64,000 nucleotides of DNA from Actinoplanes solisilvae. GTDB lineage: Bacteria; Actinomycetota; Actinomycetes; Mycobacteriales; Micromonosporaceae. The stretch's first letter is position 1. The number at the start of each line of letters is the position of its first letter. Made by a program: the position numbers and the translations under genes. This document shows positions 9,272-17,798 of this stretch, piece after piece. The notes under the pieces were generated by a model. That model saw only the letters and a list, made by a program, of their open reading frames with translations, was not told where the DNA came from and ran no database searches. Location: positions 1,116,001 to 1,180,000 of the forward strand of contig NZ_RJAC01000001.1 of NCBI RefSeq assembly GCF_003999975.1, in the 5' to 3' direction.

Positions 9272-9423
9272 GATTTGGGCCGCTTCATATAGGCGACCAA
9301 CTGCTCAGCGTTGGGCCCGGGCACCACCTGAACGAGTTCCCAGCCGTCTTCACCCCAGTTGTCGAGGATCTGCTTGGTCGCGTGGACCAGCAGCGGCACG
9401 GTGACGTATTCCCACTTCTGCAT
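9268..9423 (-). CDS. Small DUF4177-type protein
   Basis: 51 residues starting MQKWEYVTVPLL and containing LDNWGEDGWELVQVVPG, the DUF4177 pattern; function unknown. The frame is open further upstream, but the start at 9423 is preferred because a GGGAG lies ten bases upstream and because the homologous proteins start at the same KWEY point. It is the first gene of a coupled pair with ridA and sits in the same place as Rv3678A in mycobacteria. Confidence 0.85.
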   Translation of the reverse strand: MQKWEYVTVPLLVHATKQILDNWGEDGWELVQVVPGPNAEQLVAYMKRPKS

Positions 9424-9541
9424 CGCTCGCATACTCCCTAATCGTCGGTACCGGGTCAGCTTAGGGCCCGCGACCGGGCCGACTTGACTAGGCTGAGCGC
9501 GGCCGACGGGCCGGTATGTCGGGAAGATCACGGAGGGCCAC

Positions 9542-10435
9542 ATGACGCACCCGCAGGGCGGCGAGCCGGGTCATCCCGAGCCCACCCCGTTGCCCTCGCC
9601 CGCGCCGGAACCGCCGCAGCCCATCCCGCCGGACGAACCGATCCCCGTGCCCGAGCCGCCTCAGGCCGCGCCACCGGTGGCCGATTTCATCGACGCCCCG
9701 CCCGAGCCGGCCGACCAGCAGTTCCCTCCGCCCGGGTCGTTCGCCGACGAGGCCACCCCGCAGGACAGCACCCAGGTCATCCCGCCCGAGGCGGTGCCCG
9801 CTGCGGAAGGCTGGCAGCCCCCTCCGGCCACCGGGCCCTGGCACGCCCAGCACGAAGCGCCCGGCCAATGGCAGACCACGCCGCCCGAGCACCTGGCCTG
9901 GCAACACTCGATCCCGGCCGAGGGCGCGGCGCCCGAGCCGATCTGGTCCGGCGGCCCGCAGCCCTATCAGGTGCCCCTCGAGCAGGCGAAACCTCGCCGT
10001 CGCGGCGCGCTCTGGGTCTCGCTCGCGCTGGTCGGCACCCTGTTCCTCTGCGGCGGCGGCGCGGTCTCGGCCTATTTCCTGCTGCGCGACGCCGACAACC
10101 CCGGCTCGCCCGACCCGGCCACGGCCGTCACCCGGTTCCTCACCGCGGTCTACACCGAGCAGGACGCCGCCGCGGCCGACGACCTGGTCTGCCGCGAGGC
10201 CCGCGACGAGACCAAGATCGCCGACCGGGTGGCCGAGATCAAGGCGTACGCCGGGGGTTACACCGACCCGGTCTTCCGCTGGGCCGACCCCAAGGTCTCC
10301 GACGACTCCGAGGACCGCGCTCTCGTCTCGGTCGAGGTCACACTGTCGACCGCCGACGAGAAGACGGCGTCGCAAGACCTCGAGTTCACGGTGATCCGCA
10401 AGACCGGCTGGCTCGTCTGCGAGGTGACCGGCTGA
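9542..10435 (+). CDS. Proline-rich single-pass membrane protein
   Basis: 297 residues. The first 155 are low-complexity Pro/Glu/Ala-rich and cytosolic by the positive-inside rule (KPRRRG before the helix), followed by one transmembrane helix (about 158-182, [17 protein letters not shown]) and an extracytoplasmic domain of about 110 residues ([26 protein letters not shown] to the end) with two cysteines that could form a disulfide. The outer domain resembles the NTF2/DUF4878-like lipoprotein domains of actinobacteria. GGAGGG five bases before the ATG and TAGGCT at 9489-9494 give a standard promoter and ribosome site. Function unknown. Confidence 0.85.
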   Translation: MTHPQGGEPGHPEPTPLPSPAPEPPQPIPPDEPIPVPEPPQAAPPVADFIDAPPEPADQQFPPPGSFADEATPQDSTQVIPPEAVPAAEGWQPPPATGPWHAQHEAPGQWQTTPPEHLAWQHSIPAEGAAPEPIWSGGPQPYQVPLEQAKPRRRGALWVSLALVGTLFLCGGGAVSAYFLLRDADNPGSPDPATAVTRFLTAVYTEQDAAAADDLVCREARDETKIADRVAEIKAYAGGYTDPVFRWADPKVSDDSEDRALVSVEVTLSTADEKTASQDLEFTVIRKTGWLVCEVTG

Positions 10436-10445
10436 GCGGCCGCCG

Positions 10446-10451
10446 TACCGT
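10446..10451 (+). promoter_or_regulatory. -10 hexamer TACCGT, likely leaderless promoter of ArsA-like gene 1
   Basis: TACCGT lies seven bases before the ATG at 10459 with no properly spaced Shine-Dalgarno sequence. Confidence 0.45.
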
Positions 10452-10458
10452 TGAGGGC

Positions 10459-11412
10459 ATGGGCGAGCACGTCAACAGATGGCCGGCGCGACTGCACGTG
10501 GTGACCGGCAAGGGCGGCACCGGTAAGACCAGTGTCGCCGCGGCCCTCGCGCTGGGCCTGGCCGCGGGGGGCAAGCGCACGCTGCTGGTCGAGGTCGAGG
10601 GGCGGCAGGGCATCGCCCAGCTCTTCGAGACCGAGCCGCTGCCCTACAAAGAGCTGCGCATCGCCCAGGTCGCCGGCGGCGGCGAGGTGCGCGCGCTCGC
10701 GGTCGACCCCGAGGAGGCCCTCCTCGAATACCTCGACATGTTCTATCACCTGGGCGCGGCCGGGCGGGCGCTGCGCAAGGTCGGCGCGATCGACTTCGCC
10801 ACCACCATCGCGCCGGGCCTGCGCGACGTGCTGCTCACCGGCAAGGTGAAAGAGGCCACCACCCGCTCTCAGGACGGGCGCCGGGCGTACGACGCCGTGG
10901 TCCTCGACGCCCCTCCGACCGGGCGCATCGGCCGGTTCCTCAACGTCACCGCCGAGACCGCCAAGCTGGCCAAGGTCGGGCCGATCAAAACCCAGAGCGA
11001 CAGCGTCTCGGCCCTGCTGCGCTCGCCGATGACCGCCGTGCACGTCGTCACCCTGCTGGAAGAGATGCCGGTGCAGGAGACGCTGGACGCGATCGCCGAG
11101 CTCAGCGCCCTGCACATCCCGATCGGCCGGATCGTGCTGAATGCCACCCGTCCCGCCCTCGTGACCGCCGGCAAGGTCACCAAGGCCGAGATCAAGCGGG
11201 GTCTGGCCGAGGCCGGCCTGCCCACCGACGCGGCCACCGTGAACGGGCTCGCCACCGAGGTGCGGGCCCACCTGACCCGCCAAGATCTGGAGGAGTCGTT
11301 GCGCACCGAGCTGGCCGAGACCGGCCGCCCCCTGATCGAGCTCCCGCTGCTGCCGCTCGGCGTCGACCGGGCCGCACTCGACGAGCTCGCCGCGATCCTG
11401 ATGCGTGCGTGA
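10459..11412 (+). CDS. ArsA/GET3-like anion-transporter ATPase 1
   Basis: 317 residues. Deviant Walker A GKGGTGKTS with the signature N-terminal lysine of the SIMIBI class, Walker B VVLDAPPTGR, and a C-terminal nucleotide-contact region. It is the Rv3679 position paralogue; the two mycobacterial proteins are reported to form a complex involved in cell-envelope stress and metabolite export, and are not arsenite pumps. The ATG at 10459 is chosen because it begins just before the conserved RLHVVTGKGG strand; the frame continues open upstream only as read-through inside the neighbouring gene. Its partner gene is now separated by an insertion element. Confidence 0.92.
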   Translation: MGEHVNRWPARLHVVTGKGGTGKTSVAAALALGLAAGGKRTLLVEVEGRQGIAQLFETEPLPYKELRIAQVAGGGEVRALAVDPEEALLEYLDMFYHLGAAGRALRKVGAIDFATTIAPGLRDVLLTGKVKEATTRSQDGRRAYDAVVLDAPPTGRIGRFLNVTAETAKLAKVGPIKTQSDSVSALLRSPMTAVHVVTLLEEMPVQETLDAIAELSALHIPIGRIVLNATRPALVTAGKVTKAEIKRGLAEAGLPTDAATVNGLATEVRAHLTRQDLEESLRTELAETGRPLIELPLLPLGVDRAALDELAAILMRA

Positions 11413-11448
11413 CCGGACACAGTCACCGTGCGTCCGATCAACAACGGC

Positions 11449-12699
11449 TTACTGTTGAGTAGTGGCTGACTTGACATCCTCCCCGCCCTGAAGGACGGGG
11501 ATTCCCTTGGTCGCCCTTGGGTTTTCCTGCTTCACCGTCGGCTGCCCCGAACGAGAGGACTCTCGTTGAGGTCTTACACCTCCTCCACAGGCTGTCACGG
11601 AGAGCCCCTCCGCCAGTATGTTGCGGGCCGCGTTGACGTCGCGGTCGTGGGTCGTGCCACACCGGCACATCCACGACCTTACGGACAGCGGCATCCGCTC
11701 AGCGAGCGCACCACACGTCGAGCACAGTTTCGAGCTGGGAAACCAGCGGTCGACAACCACGAGGTTGCGGCCGTGCCACTCGGCCTTGTATTCGAGCATG
11801 GTGCGCAACTGCCGCCAGGCCGCGTCGCTGATCGCGCGGGCCAGGCTGTGGTTGGTGACCATGTTGCGCACGGTCAAGTCCTCGATCACGATCGTTTGGT
11901 TCTCACGAACGAGTCGAGTGGTCAGCTTGTGCAGCAGGTCTCGCCTGCGGTCGGTGATCCGGGCGTGAATCCGGGCGACCTTGAGCCGCGCCTTGGCCCG
12001 GTTAGCCGAACCCCTCTCCTTGCGCGCCATCGCCCGCTGAGCTCTAGCAAGGGCCTGACGGTCGGCACGCTCGTACTTCGGATTGACGACCTTCTCGCCG
12101 GTGGACAGGGTGAGCAGGCTGTTGAGCCCGGCGTCGATCCCGATGGCGGCGTGGACCGCGGGGGTCTGCTCGATGCGGTCGTCGCACAGCAGGGACACGA
12201 ACCAGCGGCCGGCCGCGTCCTGAGACACGGTCACGGTGGACGGAGACGCATTCTCGGGAAGCGGACGCGACCAGACGATGTCCAGCGGGTCGGCCATTTT
12301 CGCCAGGGTGAGCCGGCCGTCGCGTCACCGGAACGCACTGGTGGTGTACTCGGCCGACCGGCGGGAATTCTTTTTACTCTTGAACGTCGGGTACTTCGCG
12401 CGCTTGCCGAAGAAGTTGGTGAACGCGACTTGCAGGTGCCGCAGCGCCTGCTGCAACGGCACGGACGACACGTCGTTGAGGAATGCCAGCTCCTCGGTCT
12501 TCTTCCACTCGGTGAGCAGCGCCGAGGTGGCGTTGTAGTTGACCCGCTCCTGCCGCAACGTCCACGCCTCGGTGCGAGCCGCGAGCGCCATGTTGTAGAC
12601 CAGCCGGACACACCCGAACGTACGGGCAAGCTCAGCAGCCTGCTCGCCGGTCGGGTAGAAGCGGTACTTGAACGCCCGCTTCACCATCTTCGTGGCCAC
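11449..12699 (-). pseudogene. tnpB: RNA-guided nuclease TnpB, interrupted by one in-frame TGA
   Basis: Two minus-strand pieces (12699-12325 and 12297-11449) lie in the same frame and are separated by a single TGA at 12325-12327; the codons between them (RDGRLTLAK) continue the TnpB sequence, so this is one nonsense mutation and not a frameshift. The N-terminal piece has MVKRAFKYRFYPT and VYNMAL; the C-terminal piece keeps all three RuvC acidic residues (GIDAGLN, VIEDLTV, HDRDVNAARN) and the CSTCG/CRCG zinc finger. An internal ATG at 12297 could restart translation but the product would lack the REC/wedge region. Inactive unless the stop is read through. Confidence 0.85.
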
Positions 12700-12795
12700 A
12701 GCTCACAAGCTAGCCAACCACCTTGTAACGATCGAGGCGACGGGCCGCATGGCCGTAGCCTCTGTTTCCTCCCGGCTCTGAACGGCCGGGTTTTC
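11471..12795 (-). mobile_element. IS200/IS605-family TnpB element (IS1341-type, no tnpA)
   Basis: An insertion of about 1.3 kb between the two ArsA-like ATPase genes. It carries tnpB only. Both ends bear a hairpin in the same orientation: TCCTCCCCGCCCTGAAGGA at the right end (from 11478) and TCCTCCCGGCTCTGAACGG at the left end (from 12768), as expected of IS200/IS605 termini, which lack inverted repeats and target duplications. The exact cleavage positions cannot be fixed without the empty site. With no TnpA, movement would need a transposase in trans. Confidence 0.8.
11473..11620 (-). ncRNA. Predicted omega (re)RNA at the tnpB 3' end
   Basis: TnpB guide RNAs overlap the tnpB 3' end and run through the right end into flanking DNA. 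Here the minus strand ends in the hairpin CCCCGTCCTTCAGGGCGGGG followed by AGGATGTCAA; the adjacent 20 bases GTCAGCCACTACTCAACAGT would be the guide. Boundaries are inferred from the family, and the upstream limit is approximate. Confidence 0.5.
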
Positions 12796-12809
12796 ACGGA
12801 GGAGATCCG

Positions 12810-13937
12810 ATGACCGCGCACCGACTCGACGTCGACGGTCTTCTCTCCGACCCGTCCACCCGGATCATCGTGTGCTGCGGCGCCGGTGGTGTGGGCAAGA
12901 CGACCACCGCGGCCGCCCTGGGGGTGCGGGCGGCCGAGGTGCACGGGCGGCGCACGGTGGTGCTCACCATCGACCCGGCTCGCCGCCTGGCCCAGTCGAT
13001 GGGCCTCAGCGAGCTCGACAACACTCCCCGCCAGGTCAAGGGCATCGACGCCGACAAGGGCGGCGAGCTGCACGCGATGATGCTCGACATGAAGCGCACC
13101 TTCGACGAGGTGGTGCAGCAGCACACCACGCCGCAGCGCGCCTCTGAGATCTTCGCGAACCCGTTCTACCAGGCCATGAGCTCGACCTTCGCCGGCACGC
13201 AGGAATACATGGCGATGGAGAAGCTGGGCCAGCTGCGGGCCACCGACGAGTGGGACCTGATCGTGGTCGACACCCCGCCGTCGCGTTCGGCGCTCGACTT
13301 CCTCGACGCCCCGGCCCGTCTGTCCCGGTTCCTCGACGGCCGCATGCTGCGCCTGTTGCTCGCCCCGGCCCGCACCGGTGGCCGCAGCATGTTCAGCCTG
13401 GTCACCGCGTCGTTCGGGTTGTTCTCGCGCACGGTTCAGAAGATCCTGGGCGCCCAGCTTCTGACCGACCTGTCGGGTTTCGTGGCGGCGCTCGACTCGA
13501 TGTTCGGCGGCTTCCGTCAGCGCGCCGACCAGACATACCGGGTCCTGCAGGACCCGCAGACCGCGTTCCTGCTGGTGGCCGCGCCCGAGCGGGACGCCGT
13601 ACGGGAAGCGGCTTATTTCGCCGAACGCCTGGTGGCTGACCGCATGCCGCTGGCTGGGCTGGTTCTCAACCGCATGCACCGCTCGGAGGTCCCCGGCCTG
13701 CCGGCGGCCGAGTCGCTCGCGGCGGCCGAGGCCCTGACCGCGGCCGGTGATCACCCGCTGGCCGCCGACGCGCTGCGCATCCACGCCGGCCTGGTTCGCC
13801 AGACCGAGCGGGAGCTGACGGTGGCCGAGAACTTCACCGACGCTTTCCCGGGCGTGCCGACGGTCTCCGTCACGGCGCAGCCCGCCGACGTTCACGACGT
13901 CGACGGGCTGCGGACGATCGGCGCGCTCCTGGCGTGA
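12810..13937 (+). CDS. ArsA/GET3-like anion-transporter ATPase 2
   Basis: 375 residues. Walker A CGAGGVGKTT, the ArsA-type switch motif TIDPARRLAQSMG, and IVVDTPPSRSALDFLDAP. This is the Rv3680 position paralogue and should pair with ATPase 1. GGAGGAG lies just before ATCCGATG, so the gene retains its own ribosome site immediately beyond the left end of the IS element; because the element separates it from its partner, expression may now depend on read-through or a promoter in the element. Confidence 0.93.
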   Translation: MTAHRLDVDGLLSDPSTRIIVCCGAGGVGKTTTAAALGVRAAEVHGRRTVVLTIDPARRLAQSMGLSELDNTPRQVKGIDADKGGELHAMMLDMKRTFDEVVQQHTTPQRASEIFANPFYQAMSSTFAGTQEYMAMEKLGQLRATDEWDLIVVDTPPSRSALDFLDAPARLSRFLDGRMLRLLLAPARTGGRSMFSLVTASFGLFSRTVQKILGAQLLTDLSGFVAALDSMFGGFRQRADQTYRVLQDPQTAFLLVAAPERDAVREAAYFAERLVADRMPLAGLVLNRMHRSEVPGLPAAESLAAAEALTAAGDHPLAADALRIHAGLVRQTERELTVAENFTDAFPGVPTVSVTAQPADVHDVDGLRTIGALLA

Positions 13938-13949
13938 CCGCCCGGCAGG

Positions 13950-14252
13950 TCAGCGGGTGGGGACGAGCACCTTGTCGGCGCCCTTCTCCCGCATCGCGGC
14001 CTCGAACATCTTGCGCCAGCTCGCCACGTGCGGGTGACGGCGCAGCAGGGCCCGCCGCTCTCGCTCGGTCATTCCGCCCCAGACGCCGAACTCGATCCTG
14101 TTGTCCAGGGCATCGGCGAGACATTCGTAGCGGACCGGGCAGCTGCGGCAGATCCTCTTCGCCACGTTCTGCTCAGCGCCCTGCACGAAGAGCGCGTCAG
14201 GGTCGCCACTCTGACATGCCGCCATGCTGGGCCAGTCGCTGATCATCCCCAT
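13950..14252 (-). CDS. wblA: WhiB-family iron-sulfur regulator (WhiB4/WblA type)
   Basis: 100 residues with the four cluster cysteines (Cys13, Cys35, Cys38, Cys44), the GVWGG turn (56-60) and the basic ERERRALLRRH helix used for DNA contact. The location between the ArsA-like ATPases and the PASTA penicillin-binding protein matches M. tuberculosis whiB4 and, as recalled, Streptomyces wblA. Members of this subfamily are redox/NO-sensing regulators acting in antioxidant response or in development and antibiotic repression. AGGGGGG nine bases before the ATG supports the start. Convergent with ArsA-like gene 2 (12 bp apart). Confidence 0.94.
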   Translation of the reverse strand: MGMISDWPSMAACQSGDPDALFVQGAEQNVAKRICRSCPVRYECLADALDNRIEFGVWGGMTERERRALLRRHPHVASWRKMFEAAMREKGADKVLVPTR

Positions 14253-14548
14253 GTGTAAACGTCCCCCCTTGCGTTACCCCCCATGACGTCCCGCGCCTTT
14301 TGTCCCCCCGGCGCGTGCGGACGTCGTGCGACAAGCTCGCCGGACCATCATGCTCTGTAGTCGGGCGATTACGCAACGTTGTACCTGAAATACGTACAGC
14401 TCGGCGGTTCCGGGCAAAGGCCACGAACCACCTGGTGTAGGGGGCGGGCAGAGATTGTGAAAGTCCTCCCAAGCTCTGAGCGCGAGGGGCATACTAAACC
14501 GGGGCGAAGCGTGACCTTCCAGGCGTGCGGGCGCGTGCGTTCTTCGCG

Positions 14549-14554
14549 TACCCT
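14549..14554 (+). promoter_or_regulatory. -10 hexamer TACCCT, leaderless promoter of the PBP gene
   Basis: TACCCT is six bases before the in-frame GTG at 14561, which therefore is the probable start of both message and protein. Confidence 0.5.
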
Positions 14555-14560
14555 GCCCAG

Positions 14561-16975
14561 GTGACCTCCTGGATGCGCAGACGCGATCACAACATCTTCG
14601 CCAATGCGACCTCGTTGATGATCTGCGGTTTACTAGCCGGCGTCGTTGTCGCCGCAGCCGCTTTCCCCGCCGCCGCGATGTCCGGGCTCGCCGCGAAAGC
14701 GGGTGGCGAACAGTTCGCGCAGCTGCCCAGTGAGATCAAGGACTTCAACTCCCCGCAGATCACTCGGATCTACGCGTCGGACAACAAGACGCTGATCTCG
14801 CAGTTCTACGACGAGTTCCGCAGCGACGTCCCACTCAAGGACATGTCGCCCTTCATGCGGGCCGCCATGATCGCCGCCGAGGACCGCGAGTTCGACAACC
14901 ACAACGGCGTCGACCTCAAGGGCGTCGCCCGCGCGTTCGTCAACAACAGCGGCAAGTCCGAGTCCAAGCAGGGCGCCTCGACCATCACCATGCAGTACGT
15001 GCGCATGTCGCTCGCCTACTCGGCGACGAACCCGCAAGAGGTCGTCGACGCCACCAAAGACAGCCCCAAGCGCAAGATCACCGAGATGAAGTACGCGCTC
15101 CAGGTGGAGAAGGAACTCTCCAAGGACCAGATCATCGAGCGCTACCTCAACATCGCGCCGTTCGGCAACCAGGCCTACGGGGTGTTCGCCGCCAGCCAGG
15201 TCTACTTCAACAAGAAGCCCAAGGACCTGACGATCGGCCAGGCCGCGATGCTCGCGGGCATGGTCAAGGCGCCGTCGAGCTTCAACCCGACCACCGCCGA
15301 GGGCTACAAGCAGATCAAGCCGCGCCGCGACAACTACATCATCCCGGCCATGGTCGAGATGGGCGCGATCACCCAGGCCCAGGCCGACAAGGCGATCAAG
15401 GAGCCGATCCCCCGCCAGGTGCGGCCGACCGGCAACGGCTGCGTCTCGGTCGCCAACAACAACTGGGGCTTCTTCTGCGACTACTTCTACCGCTGGTGGA
15501 TGGAGCAGGAAGCGTTCGGAGCCACGCCGTACGACCGTGAGCGTCGCCTGAAGAGCGGTGGCTACCGCATCACCACGACGCTCGACATCGGCGCGCAGGA
15601 AGACGCGCGCAAGCGCATCGCCGACAAGATCAAAGAGAAGGACAAGAACGCCCTTCTGCTGGCGGCCACCGAGCCCGGCACCGGCAAGGTGCGCCTGCTC
15701 GCGGCCAACCGCAAATACAAGCTGCCCGACCCGAAGCACCCGAACCCGCTCTCGTCGGACAAGAAGAAGGCGAACAAGGGCGTTCGCGCGACCTACCCGA
15801 ACACCACCAACCCGCTGCTCAGCGGCGGCGGCGACATCAACGGCTACCAGGCCGGCTCGGTGTTCAAGATCTTCACGATCATCGCGGCGCTCGAGAAGGG
15901 CTACCCGCTGGCCTACCCGATCAAGGCCGAGAAGCGCTACAAGTCGGGCTACATCATCGACCGCGGCAACGACTCGGCCTGCCCCGGCACCCACTTCTGG
16001 TGCCCCAGCAACTCGGGCGGTGGCGGCGAGGGCCTCTACAACATGCACTCCGCCTTCGCGAAGTCGATCAACACGTACTTCGTACCCCTCGAGGAGCAGG
16101 TCGGCGCCGAGAACGTCGTGGCGGTGGCCAAGCGGTTCGGCGTGCAGTTCCGGGTCAAGCAGGACCGCGACTTCGCCAACAACCAGGTCGCGGCCAACCA
16201 GTGGGGCGCCTTCACCCTGGGCGTGTCCGCGTCGACGCCGCTCGACATGGCGAACGCGTACGCCACTCTGGCCGGCGACGGCATGTACTGCGAGCCCACC
16301 CCGGTCGAGCAGATCGCCACGCAGGAGGGCACGAAGCTCGACGTCGGCAAGCCCCGCTGCATGCGCGCGACCAGCAAAGACGTGGCCCGCGCGGCGCTCG
16401 ACGCGGCCCGCTGCCCGGTCGGCGACGCGGCCCAGCTCGGCAACTGCAACGGCGCCACGGCCCGCGCGACCAAGGCGACGGTCAAGCACCCCGTCTTCGG
16501 CAAGACCGGCACCACCGACGCCGACAAGACGGCCGCGCTGATCGCCGGCACCACGTCCCTGGTCGTCGCCGGCTACCTGGTCAACCCCGACTGGCCCGAC
16601 CACCGCGACCGCATGTCCCACGACATCGTGAACCCGGCCGTCTACGAGACCCTGGCCGACTTCATGAAGGGCAAGCCGAAAGAGCAGTTCAAGGAGCCCG
16701 GAAACCGCAAGATCGCTTACGGCGACCAGCGCTCCATCCCCCGCGTGACCTGCGATTCGATCGACGACGCCCGCGACCGCATCGAGGGCGCCGGCTTCGA
16801 CGTCTCGGTCGGCGCCGAGGTCGACTCGAACTGTCCCGCCGGCACCGCCGCCGAGACGTCGCCGAGCGGCCGCACCATCAAGGGCGGCATCGTCATCATC
16901 AACCCGAGCAAGGGCAAGGCCGCCACCCCACCGGCGGGCGGCCCCGGCGGCAAGCCCAAGCCACCCGGCCGGTAG
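14561..16975 (+). CDS. Class A penicillin-binding protein with PASTA domain (PonA2-like)
   Basis: 804 residues from the GTG. Short cytosolic head, one transmembrane helix (about 20-45), GT51 glycosyltransferase domain (AAEDREF near 105, QGASTITMQ), transpeptidase domain with SVFK (Ser about 432), SIN (about 501) and KTG (about 647), then a C-terminal PASTA domain (about 725-783). It polymerises and crosslinks peptidoglycan outside the membrane. Neighbours match the mycobacterial ponA2 locus. Start chosen because TACCCT precedes the GTG by six bases; an upstream ATG at 14525 lacks support and an internal ATG at 14573 is possible. Confidence 0.94.
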   Translation: MTSWMRRRDHNIFANATSLMICGLLAGVVVAAAAFPAAAMSGLAAKAGGEQFAQLPSEIKDFNSPQITRIYASDNKTLISQFYDEFRSDVPLKDMSPFMRAAMIAAEDREFDNHNGVDLKGVARAFVNNSGKSESKQGASTITMQYVRMSLAYSATNPQEVVDATKDSPKRKITEMKYALQVEKELSKDQIIERYLNIAPFGNQAYGVFAASQVYFNKKPKDLTIGQAAMLAGMVKAPSSFNPTTAEGYKQIKPRRDNYIIPAMVEMGAITQAQADKAIKEPIPRQVRPTGNGCVSVANNNWGFFCDYFYRWWMEQEAFGATPYDRERRLKSGGYRITTTLDIGAQEDARKRIADKIKEKDKNALLLAATEPGTGKVRLLAANRKYKLPDPKHPNPLSSDKKKANKGVRATYPNTTNPLLSGGGDINGYQAGSVFKIFTIIAALEKGYPLAYPIKAEKRYKSGYIIDRGNDSACPGTHFWCPSNSGGGGEGLYNMHSAFAKSINTYFVPLEEQVGAENVVAVAKRFGVQFRVKQDRDFANNQVAANQWGAFTLGVSASTPLDMANAYATLAGDGMYCEPTPVEQIATQEGTKLDVGKPRCMRATSKDVARAALDAARCPVGDAAQLGNCNGATARATKATVKHPVFGKTGTTDADKTAALIAGTTSLVVAGYLVNPDWPDHRDRMSHDIVNPAVYETLADFMKGKPKEQFKEPGNRKIAYGDQRSIPRVTCDSIDDARDRIEGAGFDVSVGAEVDSNCPAGTAAETSPSGRTIKGGIVIINPSKGKAATPPAGGPGGKPKPPGR

Positions 16976-16985
16976 CCCCTTCCAG

Positions 16986-17798
16986 CTAAACGGGCGGGAC
17001 ATCACGAGGATGTCCCGCCCGTTTTCCGTTGCTCCAGGGCGCACCGCCGTGCGGGCCCTCCGTCGCGACGCGGCTGACGCTCAACACCAGCAGGACGAAC
17101 GACGCCGAAGCGGCCACCACGATGAGCGCGAGGCTGACCCTGTCGTGCCGCAACAACTGAACAAAGGCATAGACCTCGAAGGCGTACGCCGCCACGGCCG
17201 GCACGATGACCAGAATCGGAAAGCGCATCCAGGCCGCGACGGTGAGCAGCCTGCTCCGGCGGCGAAACCGGATGTCCCGCATCGCCTGCCCGAAGGGATC
17301 GTCGACCGGTATGGCGAACAGGTCGACGTCACTGGCCGCCGCGGTCGGATACCGCTTCTCGACGACCTTGCGGTGCACCCAGTGCAGGTTGTTCGACTCC
17401 ACCGTGTAGGCGGCCGCCTCATAGAGCAGGTAGGCGATGAGCACTGGGACCCCGAGCAGAACGAACCCCAGCGAACTGACCTTGAACGACAGCAGGCTGG
17501 CCTCCGACACCGCTTGCCGGTTCACCAGCTCGAACACCGCGGCCAGGGCCACGATCAGGCTGACCGCTCGCCTGCGCCCCCTCTCGGAGTCCCGCATGTT
17601 GGTGCGCAACTCAGCGAGGAACTGCAGAACGAAGTCCTCACTGACGTCACCACCGAACGCGGCCCGAACACTGCGCCTGATGCGCTCGTCATCCCCGGCC
17701 ACCCCAGCCCTCCGCTCCTCGAGGTCACACCACCGCGAAGCATGACCACCGCCCGCCCAGCCGCTCCCGTTCTGTCGTGCACCAGACGCTCGGGTCAC
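16986..17798 (-). CDS. Uncharacterised four-helix membrane protein
   Basis: Up to 270 residues; the start is uncertain because the first 32 residues are not typical and an in-frame GTG follows. There are four predicted hydrophobic helices in two pairs (AVSLIVALAAVFELV, LLGVPVLIAYLLYEAAAY, FPILVIVPAVAAYAFEVYAFV, VSLALIVVAASASFVLLVL) separated by a charged cytosolic stretch of about 60 residues. No family recognised. The C-terminal HPRDVPPV is encoded by the terminator hairpin, so the tail may be unimportant. Absent from the mycobacterial version of this locus, so probably lineage-specific. Confidence 0.65.
   Translation of the reverse strand: MTRASGARQNGSGWAGGGHASRWCDLEERRAGVAGDDERIRRSVRAAFGGDVSEDFVLQFLAELRTNMRDSERGRRRAVSLIVALAAVFELVNRQAVSEASLLSFKVSSLGFVLLGVPVLIAYLLYEAAAYTVESNNLHWVHRKVVEKRYPTAAASDVDLFAIPVDDPFGQAMRDIRFRRRSRLLTVAAWMRFPILVIVPAVAAYAFEVYAFVQLLRHDRVSLALIVVAASASFVLLVLSVSRVATEGPHGGAPWSNGKRAGHPRDVPPV
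16988..17024. terminator. Bidirectional terminator after the PBP gene
   Basis: Perfect 15-bp stem AAACGGGCGGGACAT, loop CACGAGG, then the complement and TTTT. It works for the plus-strand PBP gene and, with AAA on the left, for the minus-strand gene. The minus gene stop codon (16986-16988) lies at its far edge, so the last 12 codons of that gene are encoded in the hairpin. Confidence 0.88.

Noticed and set aside
9484-10458. N-terminal extension of ArsA-like ATPase 1
   Set aside because: It runs out of frame through the proline-rich membrane protein gene and has low-complexity Arg/Pro sequence; the ATPase fold begins just after ATG 10459.
12325-12327. TGA in tnpB as a selenocysteine codon
   Set aside because: No SECIS-like hairpin is apparent, TnpB does not use selenocysteine, and the homologous position is not catalytic.
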